A stretch of DNA of 64,000 nucleotides. Origin: Shimia isoporae. Lineage in GTDB: Bacteria > Pseudomonadota > Alphaproteobacteria > Rhodobacterales > Rhodobacteraceae. The notes under the pieces were generated by a model, which was not told where the DNA came from, made no database searches, and saw nothing but the letters and a program-made list of their open reading frames with translations. Within the stretch, counting starts at the first letter, position 1; each line of letters opens with the position of its first letter. Both the position numbers and the translations under genes were made by a program. The DNA is taken from the NCBI RefSeq assembly GCF_004346865.1, contig NZ_SMGR01000001.1, forward strand, positions 2,108,001 through 2,172,000. The letters run 5' to 3'. Shown here one piece after another: positions 55,416-63,036 of this stretch.

Positions 55416-56966
55416 ATGGAACGCATTACAAAATTCTTCATGAAACACCCTTCTTGGGTGCTTGCTTTGGTGTGTCTCGCGCTCTTGGGACTTCCACTCG
55501 CGCTTTGGCAGGACATGGACGAATTGAGCCATCGCGCCATGGAACGACAAAGCCGCAGCATGAACGCGGTTCTGTCGGCCGTGCGTGGGTATTATTCAGA
55601 GAATGTGGTCGATCGTATCCTGCACCATGACGGCGAAACGCAGGTTGTCCACAACTATAGAAACGAGCCGGGCGCCGTTCCGATCCCGGCGACCCTGTCA
55701 CTTGAACTCGGTGCGGAGCTTGCCGCCGCCAACGCCGCTGTCACCTATCGGTTTGTGTCGGACTACCCGTTCAAAAACCGAGAACAGCATGAGCTGACGT
55801 CCTTTGAAGCAAATGCGCTGGAGAGGTTCCGCGCCAATCCCGGCATGGGCGAGATTATGCATGAGGAAGGCGGGACATTTCTGGATCACTCGGTCACAAT
55901 GGCCACCCCCATCCGCATGACCGAAGCCTGCGTCGAATGTCACAACACGCACCCCGAAAGCACCAAGATAGACTGGGACGAAGGTGACGTACGCGGCGTG
56001 CAGATCGTAACTGTCCATCAGCCCATTGCCCAAAACCTCTGGGCGTTCCGCTGGATGCTGACGTATCTGGTCGTTGCCGGTGGTGGCGGGTTGCTGTTCG
56101 CCCTGTTGCAGTTCCGGACCGCCCGAAGGTTTGCCACGATTAACGACGAGCTGGCCGCCAACAATACCTTTTTGGCGGATGTTTCCGCGAAGCTTTCCAA
56201 GTATCTGGAGCCTCAGGTTTACAAATCGATCTTCGCAGGCGAGCGCGATGTGGCGATCTCTACAGAGCGCAAGAAACTCACGGTGTTCTTTTCGGACATC
56301 AAGGATTTCACTGCCACGACAGAGCGTATGCAGCCTGAAGAACTGACGAAGTTGTTGAACGAGTACTTCACCGAAATGAGCCGGATCGCCGAGGAGCACG
56401 GCGCAACGATCGACAAGTTCATCGGAGACGCGATCGTGGCCTTTTTCGGTGATCCAAGCACCAAGGGGCCAGCCGAAGATGCGCGGGCCTGTGTGCGCAT
56501 GGCGCTGGCGATGCAGGACCGGCTGGAAGAACTGGAAGCGGTCTGGCGCAACAACGGGCTGGAGCACCCGTTCCGCGCCCGTATGGGGTTGAACACTGGT
56601 TACTGTAACGTCGGTAACTTCGGATCCGACATGCGGATGGACTACACGATCATCGGCGCCGAAGCCAATCTGGCAGCGCGCCTTGAGAGCATCGCGGAAC
56701 CGGGCGGCATCGTGATGAGCTATGAAACCTACGCACATGCCCGCGACCTGATTCAAGCGGAGCCGCTGGAGCCACAGCGCTTCAAGGGAATTTCCAGAGA
56801 AATCACCCCCTACAGGGTCATCCGAAAACCCAGGAACAAGCAATCGATCCAGTCTCACAAAGGCGGAGACATGCTTGTTGTCGACCTACAAGGCATCGAT
56901 GATGGGACAAGAGACGCCGTTACACGGGCCGTTGAGCAGGCCCTTGGTCAGAAAAAGCAAAAATAG
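55416..56966 (+). CDS. Membrane adenylate cyclase with periplasmic heme-c-like (DUF3365) sensor
   Basis: A 516-residue sensor cyclase. A transmembrane helix (about 12-32) is followed by a periplasmic DUF3365/Tll0287-like domain (about 35-205) holding the c-type heme motif CVECH with C172, C175 and H176. A second helix (about 211-232) leads to a class III cyclase domain (about 285-470). Metal aspartates are D294 (FFSDIKDFT) and D338 (FIGDAIVAFFGD); K334 and D409 (MDYTIIG) are the lysine/aspartate pair that selects ATP. I infer cAMP production controlled by heme redox or gas binding. The tail (470-516) is polar. Confidence 0.88.
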   Translation: MERITKFFMKHPSWVLALVCLALLGLPLALWQDMDELSHRAMERQSRSMNAVLSAVRGYYSENVVDRILHHDGETQVVHNYRNEPGAVPIPATLSLELGAELAAANAAVTYRFVSDYPFKNREQHELTSFEANALERFRANPGMGEIMHEEGGTFLDHSVTMATPIRMTEACVECHNTHPESTKIDWDEGDVRGVQIVTVHQPIAQNLWAFRWMLTYLVVAGGGGLLFALLQFRTARRFATINDELAANNTFLADVSAKLSKYLEPQVYKSIFAGERDVAISTERKKLTVFFSDIKDFTATTERMQPEELTKLLNEYFTEMSRIAEEHGATIDKFIGDAIVAFFGDPSTKGPAEDARACVRMALAMQDRLEELEAVWRNNGLEHPFRARMGLNTGYCNVGNFGSDMRMDYTIIGAEANLAARLESIAEPGGIVMSYETYAHARDLIQAEPLEPQRFKGISREITPYRVIRKPRNKQSIQSHKGGDMLVVDLQGIDDGTRDAVTRAVEQALGQKKQK

Positions 56967-57096
56967 GAAGTGTTTTTGGGCGTGTCCTGCCCCGAGCGGG
57001 CAATCCATTGCTCACTCCTGGTGGCACAACTGCGTACATGCGAAAACCTCTATCGAACATCTTGAAAAGCGCACAATTTTACGGTGAAGTACCTGC

Positions 57097-58110
57097 ATGA
57101 AAGAGCAGAAGTATCTTCACCTCGCCGCAATAACCCGTGACTTCGTCGAGTATATGATTTCGGTCGGATACACCGAAAAACAGCTCATGGGCGGAACGGG
57201 TATCACGCTTGAGGAAGTTTCCGTACCGGAAGCGATGGCTCCGATGGGTGCGAGCGCTGAAATCTTCAACCGCGCCGCCGCGTTGAGTGGCGACGATCTT
57301 GTTCACTTCAAATGGGCACAGGAACGTCGACTGAAACGACTCGGCGTGATCGGATACCTTGGCCGCAGTTCTCCGACCGTCCGGGACATGTTGGATAACC
57401 TCAACCGATACCAGCGCACGATAACCGAAGCGGTGATCGTCGATATGAGCCAGCTGGAAAGCGACGGCATTTATCGTTGGAACATGAACCTGCCAAGGTC
57501 GGTGGATGCAGGCTTTATTGTCGAGGCGCAATTGGTGCAACTGGTGGCCGGTCTTCGGCACCTTCTGCCCCGCGAACTGACACCGTCACGCATCTCGTTT
57601 GCCCACCACCGCGCCAAGAACAAAGAAGCCTTCACCCAGTACTTTCAGTGTCCCGTCGCTTTCGATCAACCGTCTAACGAATTGGTGTTCTCAAAACCGG
57701 ACCTTGATCTCCCGCTGTCAACCGCCGACAGCGCGCTCTATCAGATTTTACGCCAGCACTGCGACATGGTGCTTGAACGCACACCAACGTCTCGCTCCGA
57801 TATTCGAGTGCAGGTCGAAGGCAAGATCGTCGATCTTCTGTCTACGGGTCAGGCCAACATCGAAGTCGTATCGCGCGACCTGGGCATGAGCAGCCGCACC
57901 CTCGCCCGCCGCCTTGGCGAAGCCGGCACGACCTATCAAAAAGTTCTGTCCAACCTGCGCCGCGCGCTTGCTGAGCGCTACCTGAAGGACGGAGCCATGA
58001 GTCAGACGGAAATCGCCTTTCTGCTTGGCTATTCCGACGTGAGCAGTTTTGCGTCTGCTTTCAAACGCTGGACAGGTCACTCGCCAGGAGACGAGCGGCG
58101 TATGATCTGA
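57097..58110 (+). CDS. AraC family transcriptional regulator
   Basis: A 337-residue regulator. Residues about 20-225 form the arabinose-operon-regulator-type ligand domain (PF12625 pattern, as in OruR/ArgR-like AraC proteins). The C-terminal AraC double helix-turn-helix (about 240-335) includes ANIEVVSRDLGMSSRTLARR and TEIAFLLGYSDVSSFASAFKRWTG. It lies 130 bp after the cyclase gene in the same direction, and a strong terminator closes it. Target genes are not evident. Confidence 0.92.
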   Translation: MKEQKYLHLAAITRDFVEYMISVGYTEKQLMGGTGITLEEVSVPEAMAPMGASAEIFNRAAALSGDDLVHFKWAQERRLKRLGVIGYLGRSSPTVRDMLDNLNRYQRTITEAVIVDMSQLESDGIYRWNMNLPRSVDAGFIVEAQLVQLVAGLRHLLPRELTPSRISFAHHRAKNKEAFTQYFQCPVAFDQPSNELVFSKPDLDLPLSTADSALYQILRQHCDMVLERTPTSRSDIRVQVEGKIVDLLSTGQANIEVVSRDLGMSSRTLARRLGEAGTTYQKVLSNLRRALAERYLKDGAMSQTEIAFLLGYSDVSSFASAFKRWTGHSPGDERRMI

Positions 58111-58116
58111 CACCTG

Positions 58117-58138
58117 GGGCGCTTCGGCGCCCTTTTTT
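58117..58138 (+). terminator. Terminator of the AraC-type gene
   Basis: A perfect 6-bp stem GGGCGC/GCGCCC around a TTCG loop (58117-58132) followed by six T, six bases after the stop. Confidence 0.95.
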
Positions 58139-58288
58139 GTCATGTTCTCCAAAAAAGCTGTCCGATCCAAAAAAGGACAAAATCGTTAACGCGATTACAT
58201 GCGGAATGTCGGAGGGCATTCTGAACAGAGGTTCATCCGACCATGAGGAACGGCGCGGTTTTTGCGCCACTTGTTCGGAGGAAACGCC

Positions 58289-58465
58289 ATGAAATTTAAG
58301 GCTTTGCTGTCCACACTGGGGTCCGCATTTGGTGGACTTTTCCAACGAAATTCAGCCTCGCTGGATCCGTCTCACCGTGACGTTGTGTTCACGCGTGCAC
58401 ACCAGGATGTTTACCTTGCTGCCACAACCGGCCACGTCGCCCACCTCGGACACGGAGGTTACTAA
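58289..58465 (+). CDS. 58-residue small protein coupled to a response regulator
   Basis: The gene codes 58 residues beginning MKFKALLSTLGSAFGGLFQR and ending GHVAHLGHGGY. An excellent ribosome site (GGAGGAA, five bases before ATG 58289) and a TAATG overlap with the next start make translation very likely. The first half could form an amphipathic helix; the tail is rich in histidine and glycine. It matches no family I know. Placement suggests a partner or leader peptide for the response regulator. Confidence 0.65.
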   Translation: MKFKALLSTLGSAFGGLFQRNSASLDPSHRDVVFTRAHQDVYLAATTGHVAHLGHGGY

Positions 58466-59175
58466 TGGGCCAAATCATACTGATTGACGGAGACCGGCCC
58501 AGCCTGAACGCCCTTGTCCGGTTGCTGGAAAGTGACGGGCATCGCGTACGCGGGTTTCTGGATGCAGAAACCGCAATGCGTGACTTGTCTGATCCGTTGA
58601 ACACGCTGCTTATTACCAACACCCGCCTACCCGGGCTTGACGGCATGGATTTGCTGCGCCGCCTGCGCTCCAACAGCGACCTACCTGTCATGTTGTTGAG
58701 CGATGCCCGTTCGGACACGGAAGAAGCGGTTGGCTTGCACATGGGCGCTGATGATTATGTCCGCAAACCCTATGCCACCCGGGTGATGCTTGAACGTGTT
58801 CGGGCTCTGCTGCGTCGTGGACGTACAACAGCGCAAGGACCAAATGCTGCTGCCCGCCTGCTCCGGGGGCCACTTATGATGGACCGCGAGAGTTACGAAA
58901 CACGCTGGAACGGCCAGACTCTTAGCCTGACCGCCACCGAGTTCAACGTGCTCTGGACCCTGGCCGATCGCCCAGGAGCGGTTCTTGACCGCGCACAAAT
59001 TCTGGAAGCGGCCTACGGTACAGATCTCGGGGTGACCGACCGAAGCATCGACAGCCAGATCAAACGACTGCGGATGAAACTGCGCAAACTCGACCCCGAG
59101 TTCGAGAGTATCGAAACGCTATATGGTTTGGGGTATCGCTACTCCCTGCCGGGTAGTAACCGCGTCGCGGCTTAA
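58465..59175 (+). CDS. ChvI-like response regulator with degenerate receiver domain
   Basis: A 236-residue OmpR/PhoB-type regulator whose receiver (1-115) resembles rhizobial ChvI (MDLLRRLRSNSDLPVMLLSD, MGADDYVRKPYATRVMLERV). The phospho-acceptor aspartate is replaced by N52 (LLITNTRLPGLDG), and the acidic pocket is LIDGD instead of a double-acid pair. S79 and K101 remain. The winged-helix DNA-binding half (about 135-228; TATEFNVLWTLADRPG, DRSIDSQIKRLRMKLRKL, YGLGYRYSL) is intact. I infer phosphorylation-independent activity. Translation is coupled to the 58-aa ORF; no histidine kinase is adjacent. Confidence 0.9.
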   Translation: MGQIILIDGDRPSLNALVRLLESDGHRVRGFLDAETAMRDLSDPLNTLLITNTRLPGLDGMDLLRRLRSNSDLPVMLLSDARSDTEEAVGLHMGADDYVRKPYATRVMLERVRALLRRGRTTAQGPNAAARLLRGPLMMDRESYETRWNGQTLSLTATEFNVLWTLADRPGAVLDRAQILEAAYGTDLGVTDRSIDSQIKRLRMKLRKLDPEFESIETLYGLGYRYSLPGSNRVAA

Positions 59176-59630
59176 GCTTCCTTGAAAACAAGCGACACGC
59201 CATTCAGGCAGTGTCGCTTGCCTGTTGGCTTTGGACCATCATTGAAAATGTGCCCCAAATGGCTGCCACAGCGCCGGCAGTGACATTCCGTGCGCACTCT
59301 GAGCAACTTCCGGTCGTCCTTGGTGCCAATCGCATTTGGCAGCGATTTATAAAAACTCGGCCAACCGGTGCCGCTGTCATATTTGTGTTTGGAACTATAG
59401 AGTTTCAGGTCACACCCGCGACAATGGTAGATGCCCTTTTCGTAGTTCTTGTCCAACGGCGAGGACCCTGCCCGCTCTGTGCCTTCCTTGCGCATTACCT
59501 TGAATTGCAACGGCGTCAGCATGGCTTTCCACTCTGCGTCGGTACGCGTGACTTCAAAGGTCGCCGCCAGAACGGATTTTGGGAGAGTTGCAAGCGCGGT
59601 TAGTCCAAGCAGGAAATGTCTACGGTTCAT
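59172..59630 (-). CDS. msrB: Exported peptide-methionine (R)-S-oxide reductase
   Basis: A 152-residue MsrB. The signal MNRRHFLLGLTALATL has the twin-arginine pattern, so it should be exported folded to the periplasm. Zinc-binding cysteines are C70, C73, C118 and C121; the catalytic residue is C141 in RHCLNGVSL; GTGWPSF is at 87-93. It repairs methionine R-sulfoxides in oxidised proteins. AAAGGAG lies just before ATG 59630. Its stop shares TTAA with the stop of the converging response regulator. Confidence 0.94.
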   Translation of the reverse strand: MNRRHFLLGLTALATLPKSVLAATFEVTRTDAEWKAMLTPLQFKVMRKEGTERAGSSPLDKNYEKGIYHCRGCDLKLYSSKHKYDSGTGWPSFYKSLPNAIGTKDDRKLLRVRTECHCRRCGSHLGHIFNDGPKPTGKRHCLNGVSLVFKEA

Positions 59631-59751
59631 TACAGGCTCCTTTTGGGAAACCATGGCGCGACATTTATGCAATCTCAAATCAAAGAGCCGCACGCCCGCG
59701 TGAGAATTACTGCAGTTCTCTTGCGGACGTGCGGCCCGAATATGTAGCTGA

Positions 59752-60816
59752 TTACTGAGCCACGAGCCGGAGCTTGGTCAGGTCAGGTCCAATGATGACA
59801 TCGCCGTCGTAACCGCTGGCGCGCACCGCTTCGATGTAATCTTCAGCCGTCAGGCCACCCTTTTTGACAGGATAGGGCCCTTGCTTTGGTGCACCGAGCG
59901 GCGGGATGTGATGGGTGAGCATCAAGTGCTTGACCCCTGCCCGCTTGGACAACCCGCCCAGATCGGTTGCCGTTGACTGCCGGTAATAGATCGGCGGCGG
60001 AAAGCCTGACTCGCCATCCGGCCCCATGATTGGGTGGATGACCGAATGGACAACCACGTCTGCTCCGTTTGACAACGCTTCGACCTGTGCTGACGTCGAA
60101 GTTTCGCGCGGTGGCGCTGGCGTGTCATTGCCGGCATCTCCGCCTATTACGACGCTACCGGCAGGTGTATCGACCCGGTACGAGGCGTGACCTGCCACGT
60201 GGCGGGACTTGATCGCGGACACCTGAACGTCTCCGGACTCCCAAACGATCTGAGCATCGTCTTTTCCTGCAAAGGTCATCGTGTTGATCAAATCAGAAGG
60301 CCCGCCGGCCAGACGCTTGGGATTTTCCGACAGGCGCTGAGCCATTTCGCCTGATGCGATCAATGCCGCTCCGAGGTTTTGCCCGTACTCACGACAACTC
60401 ATCGTATGGCCCTGGGGTGCAGTGATGTCTTCGGAACAAACCATATCAATCTTTGGTCCTGCCGAATTGAAGTGCCAACGAAGCTGCATCATATCCATGA
60501 GGCCTTCGCTGTGATCTGAGTGAATGTGCGTGAAAAACACAGCGTTCAATTTGCCGACTGGCACACCGATCTTGGACAACTGCTGAGTTGTGCCTCGCCC
60601 TGCATCAAATTGAAGCAAGACGTCTGAACAGCCGTTCTCCTCGCTGCCGTATTTCACCAAAGTGCCTGCGCCAGCCTGTCCCTGAAAGACCGGCGGTCCT
60701 CCCTGGACACCTGTCAGCACGATCTCAAGGCATGAAGCTGCAGACCCCATGCTTGCGACCCCTGAAAACCCAAGTCCACAGAGCATTCCGATAGCAATTT
60801 TCTTGAATTGTTTCAT
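59752..60816 (-). CDS. Exported metallo-beta-lactamase-fold hydrolase (RNase Z-like group)
   Basis: A 354-residue protein with a signal peptide (hydrophobic to about residue 27, MGSAASC near the cleavage point). The MBL zinc motif HIHSDH is at residues 97-102. Further ligands lie in SRHVAGH and VVIGGDAGND, and a LTHHIPP segment is near the C-terminus. The layout follows RNase Z/arylsulfatase-type MBL enzymes, but the export signal argues against tRNA processing. Substrate unknown; aryl sulfates or phosphodiesters are possible. GGGAGGA precedes ATG 60816. Confidence 0.85.
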   Translation of the reverse strand: MKQFKKIAIGMLCGLGFSGVASMGSAASCLEIVLTGVQGGPPVFQGQAGAGTLVKYGSEENGCSDVLLQFDAGRGTTQQLSKIGVPVGKLNAVFFTHIHSDHSEGLMDMMQLRWHFNSAGPKIDMVCSEDITAPQGHTMSCREYGQNLGAALIASGEMAQRLSENPKRLAGGPSDLINTMTFAGKDDAQIVWESGDVQVSAIKSRHVAGHASYRVDTPAGSVVIGGDAGNDTPAPPRETSTSAQVEALSNGADVVVHSVIHPIMGPDGESGFPPPIYYRQSTATDLGGLSKRAGVKHLMLTHHIPPLGAPKQGPYPVKKGGLTAEDYIEAVRASGYDGDVIIGPDLTKLRLVAQ

Positions 60817-61065
60817 CTTGTCCTCCCATACAGTTATTTTTATCGATTTTTTCTCAAATATCAATTTTTATCGACTGAATGTTAACTTACGGCGATATAC
60901 CCACTTTGCGTCACACCCAGACACAGGGGCTTTCACGGAATTTCTGCGACCAAAAAACCCCGCGTTCCTTTGCGCGGTTTCCCTTGCGGTCATCCCGCGT
61001 TTGTTGCACCAATGCCCAGTGGATTTCGGCCCGCCATTTCGCGGGCCTGTAGAAGGACGACGCAA
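60817..61065. other. Intergenic region with a 5' leader hairpin before cobS
   Basis: A 249-bp divergent gap. A perfect hairpin GCCCGC (61029-61034) / GCGGGC (61041-61046) lies about 20 bases before the cobaltochelatase gene, in its leader. On the minus strand, 60952-60980 forms a terminator-like bulged stem followed by six T. No riboswitch pattern is recognisable. Confidence 0.5.
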
Positions 61066-62052
61066 ATGGCCGACGGTATGCTTGAAGCAAACGCAAAACC
61101 CACCGAAGACATCGACGTACGCGAGGTCTTTGGCATCGACAGCAATATGAAGATCAAGGGCTTTGCAGAGCGCAGCGAGCGCGTGCCGGAAATTGATCCG
61201 ACATATAAGTTCGATCCTGAGACCACGATGGCGATTCTGGCCGGCTTTGGCTACAACCGCCGTGTGATGATCCAGGGCTACCACGGCACCGGTAAATCCA
61301 CCCACATCGAGCAGGTTGCCGCGCGGTTGAACTGGCCAACGGTGCGCGTAAACCTCGACAGCCACATCAGCCGGATCGACCTGATTGGTAAAGACGCCAT
61401 CAAACTGCGCGACGGCAAACAAGTCACCGAATTCCACGAAGGCATATTGCCATGGGCGCTGCGCAACCCGACCGCGATCGTCTTTGATGAATACGATGCT
61501 GGCCGTGCAGATGTAATGTTCGTTATCCAGCGGGTTCTGGAACATGACGGCAAGCTGACGCTTCTGGACCAGAACGAAGTGATCACACCCAACCCTTACT
61601 TCCGCCTCTTCGCGACAGCCAACACCGTTGGTCTGGGGGACACGACCGGTCTGTATCACGGAACCCAGCAGATCAACCAAGCGCAAATGGACCGCTGGTC
61701 GCTGGTGTCTACGCTGAACTACCTCAGCCACGACGCGGAAAGCGCCATCGTCCTGTCCAAGGCGCCGCATTACAACACAGCCGAAGGTCGCAAGACCGTC
61801 GCCCAGATGGTGACAGTTGCGGACCTGACCCGCACCGCGTTTATGAACGGCGACCTATCGACCGTGATGAGCCCGCGGACCGTGATCAACTGGGCCGCCA
61901 ACGCAGAGATTTTCCGCGATGTTGGCTACGCCTTCCGCCTCAGCTTCCTCAACAAATGTGACGAACTGGAGCGCCAGACAGTGGCCGAGTTCTACCAACG
62001 TTGTTTTGACGAAGAACTGCCTGAGAGCGCTGCAAACGCTGCGCTAGGCTAA
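61066..62052 (+). CDS. cobS: Cobaltochelatase subunit CobS
   Basis: A 328-residue AAA+ ATPase subunit of the aerobic CobNST complex, which inserts cobalt into hydrogenobyrinate a,c-diamide. Walker A is GYHGTGKST near residue 70, Walker [11 protein letters not shown] near 142, and the sensor segment is [12 protein letters not shown] near 183. Start ATG 61066 follows AGAAGGA. Cobalamin synthesis is therefore of the aerobic type. Its partner CobT is encoded 985 bp downstream. Distinct from the ribazoletransferase at 8363 despite the shared symbol. Confidence 0.96.
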   Translation: MADGMLEANAKPTEDIDVREVFGIDSNMKIKGFAERSERVPEIDPTYKFDPETTMAILAGFGYNRRVMIQGYHGTGKSTHIEQVAARLNWPTVRVNLDSHISRIDLIGKDAIKLRDGKQVTEFHEGILPWALRNPTAIVFDEYDAGRADVMFVIQRVLEHDGKLTLLDQNEVITPNPYFRLFATANTVGLGDTTGLYHGTQQINQAQMDRWSLVSTLNYLSHDAESAIVLSKAPHYNTAEGRKTVAQMVTVADLTRTAFMNGDLSTVMSPRTVINWAANAEIFRDVGYAFRLSFLNKCDELERQTVAEFYQRCFDEELPESAANAALG

Positions 62053-62075
62053 TCACAGGTCTCCTGAAAGATTTG

Positions 62076-62105
62076 AGCCGCTCCGGTTTCGGAGCGGCTT
62101 TTTTT
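62076..62105 (+). terminator. cobS terminator
   Basis: A perfect 9-bp stem (AGCCGCTCC at 62076-62084 with 62091-62099), six-base loop GGTTTC, and a T-run. It lies 23 bases after the stop. Confidence 0.95.
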
Positions 62106-62382
62106 GTTGCGCAATCGTATGTTCAGCTCCCGACCCCAACTGCGCGCTTGATGGTGCGGCCATGGTTTGTCCTGTGATCGATGCGCGGCATGTGCACGTG
62201 GACTTTCTTGCGAAACTGGCCCTCAGGCCAGGCCCGCTGGGTTCTCGAGGCTGGCGATCTCTTGAACAATTTGCCCCACCACCTGCGCCAGAGCACGCAA
62301 TGGCGATATATTTTAGATATGTTTTTGCTATCTTTTGTATATACAGTATTGACCAGCGCAAAAAGCGTCATAAAGTTGTTAC
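62106..62382. other. AT-rich intergenic region between cobS and the small exported protein
   Basis: About 277 bp. The right half (about 62308-62375) is unusually AT-rich for this genome and probably a promoter. The minus-strand left half has short protein-like stretches in different frames that end in stops, which could be a decayed gene. No intact gene seen. Confidence 0.45.
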
Positions 62383-62784
62383 ATGACAAGAGCAGCCCTC
62401 CCGAATATCTGCGGCGCGGCCCTGCTTTGTGCAACTGGCGCCGCAGTCGCCCTTCCCGTTTGGCCACATGAACAGGCCGAGGTCTTCGCAACCTGCTCGG
62501 GACGCATGTCCGCACTGACCACCCATCAGCGCGCGACCCGCAGCCCAGAGGCCGAAACCAACGCCGAACTGGTGGACACGTTTGATTTGATGCTGGAAGC
62601 GATCTTGCCCGACGCTGTCCCTGACGATGGACCAAAGCTGTCTACACAGTGGCGCGCCCGCGGGTGGTCCCAGATTGCAAGCCTGCTGGCTGATGCCGCC
62701 TACAGCTTTGATGACCGACGCGCAGAACGGGCGACGCAAATGATCGAAACACACATCAAGAGCTGCCGGGACTTGGTCCTGTAG
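62383..62784 (+). CDS. Small exported protein of unknown function
   Basis: A 133-residue protein with a signal peptide (CGAALLCATGAAVALP; cleavage near residue 24). The mature part is helical and holds two cysteines, C38 and C128, likely to form a disulfide in the periplasm. It lies between cobaltochelatase genes cobS and cobT in the same direction. Function is unknown and I know no family match. The ribosome site is weak, so confidence in the start is moderate. Confidence 0.65.
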   Translation: MTRAALPNICGAALLCATGAAVALPVWPHEQAEVFATCSGRMSALTTHQRATRSPEAETNAELVDTFDLMLEAILPDAVPDDGPKLSTQWRARGWSQIASLLADAAYSFDDRRAERATQMIETHIKSCRDLVL

Positions 62785-63036
62785 GGCTTCACCTCTGCGT
62801 GAGCCTGTTATTTGTGGCAGTTGCGCCTTTGGCTGACTTGTCCGACGCTCTCCTCACGGGCAATGAAGGTCATGTGTTTTCCCCAGTATGAGTGCATCGC
62901 CCGAGGCGGGGATGGAGCGTTCGCGGCTCTCCCCGCCCCTCGCTTTCCAACGTCGGGCAAAATCTGTCGTGATACTGCTATGACGCAGCGGATTCACGCC
63001 TTGCACAGGGGACGCATCCCGTGATTTACAAATCCC
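62785..63036. other. Intergenic region before cobT
   Basis: A 252-bp gap. It contains a long imperfect hairpin from 62903 to 62941 (GAGGCGGGG arm against CCCCGCCCCTC) without a T-run. It may be a leader structure or a weak terminator. No gene is seen. Confidence 0.4.

Noticed and set aside
62162-62386. A 74-codon plus-strand frame overlapping the start of the small exported protein
   Set aside because: No ribosome site, odd composition, and it runs through the AT-rich promoter-like stretch.
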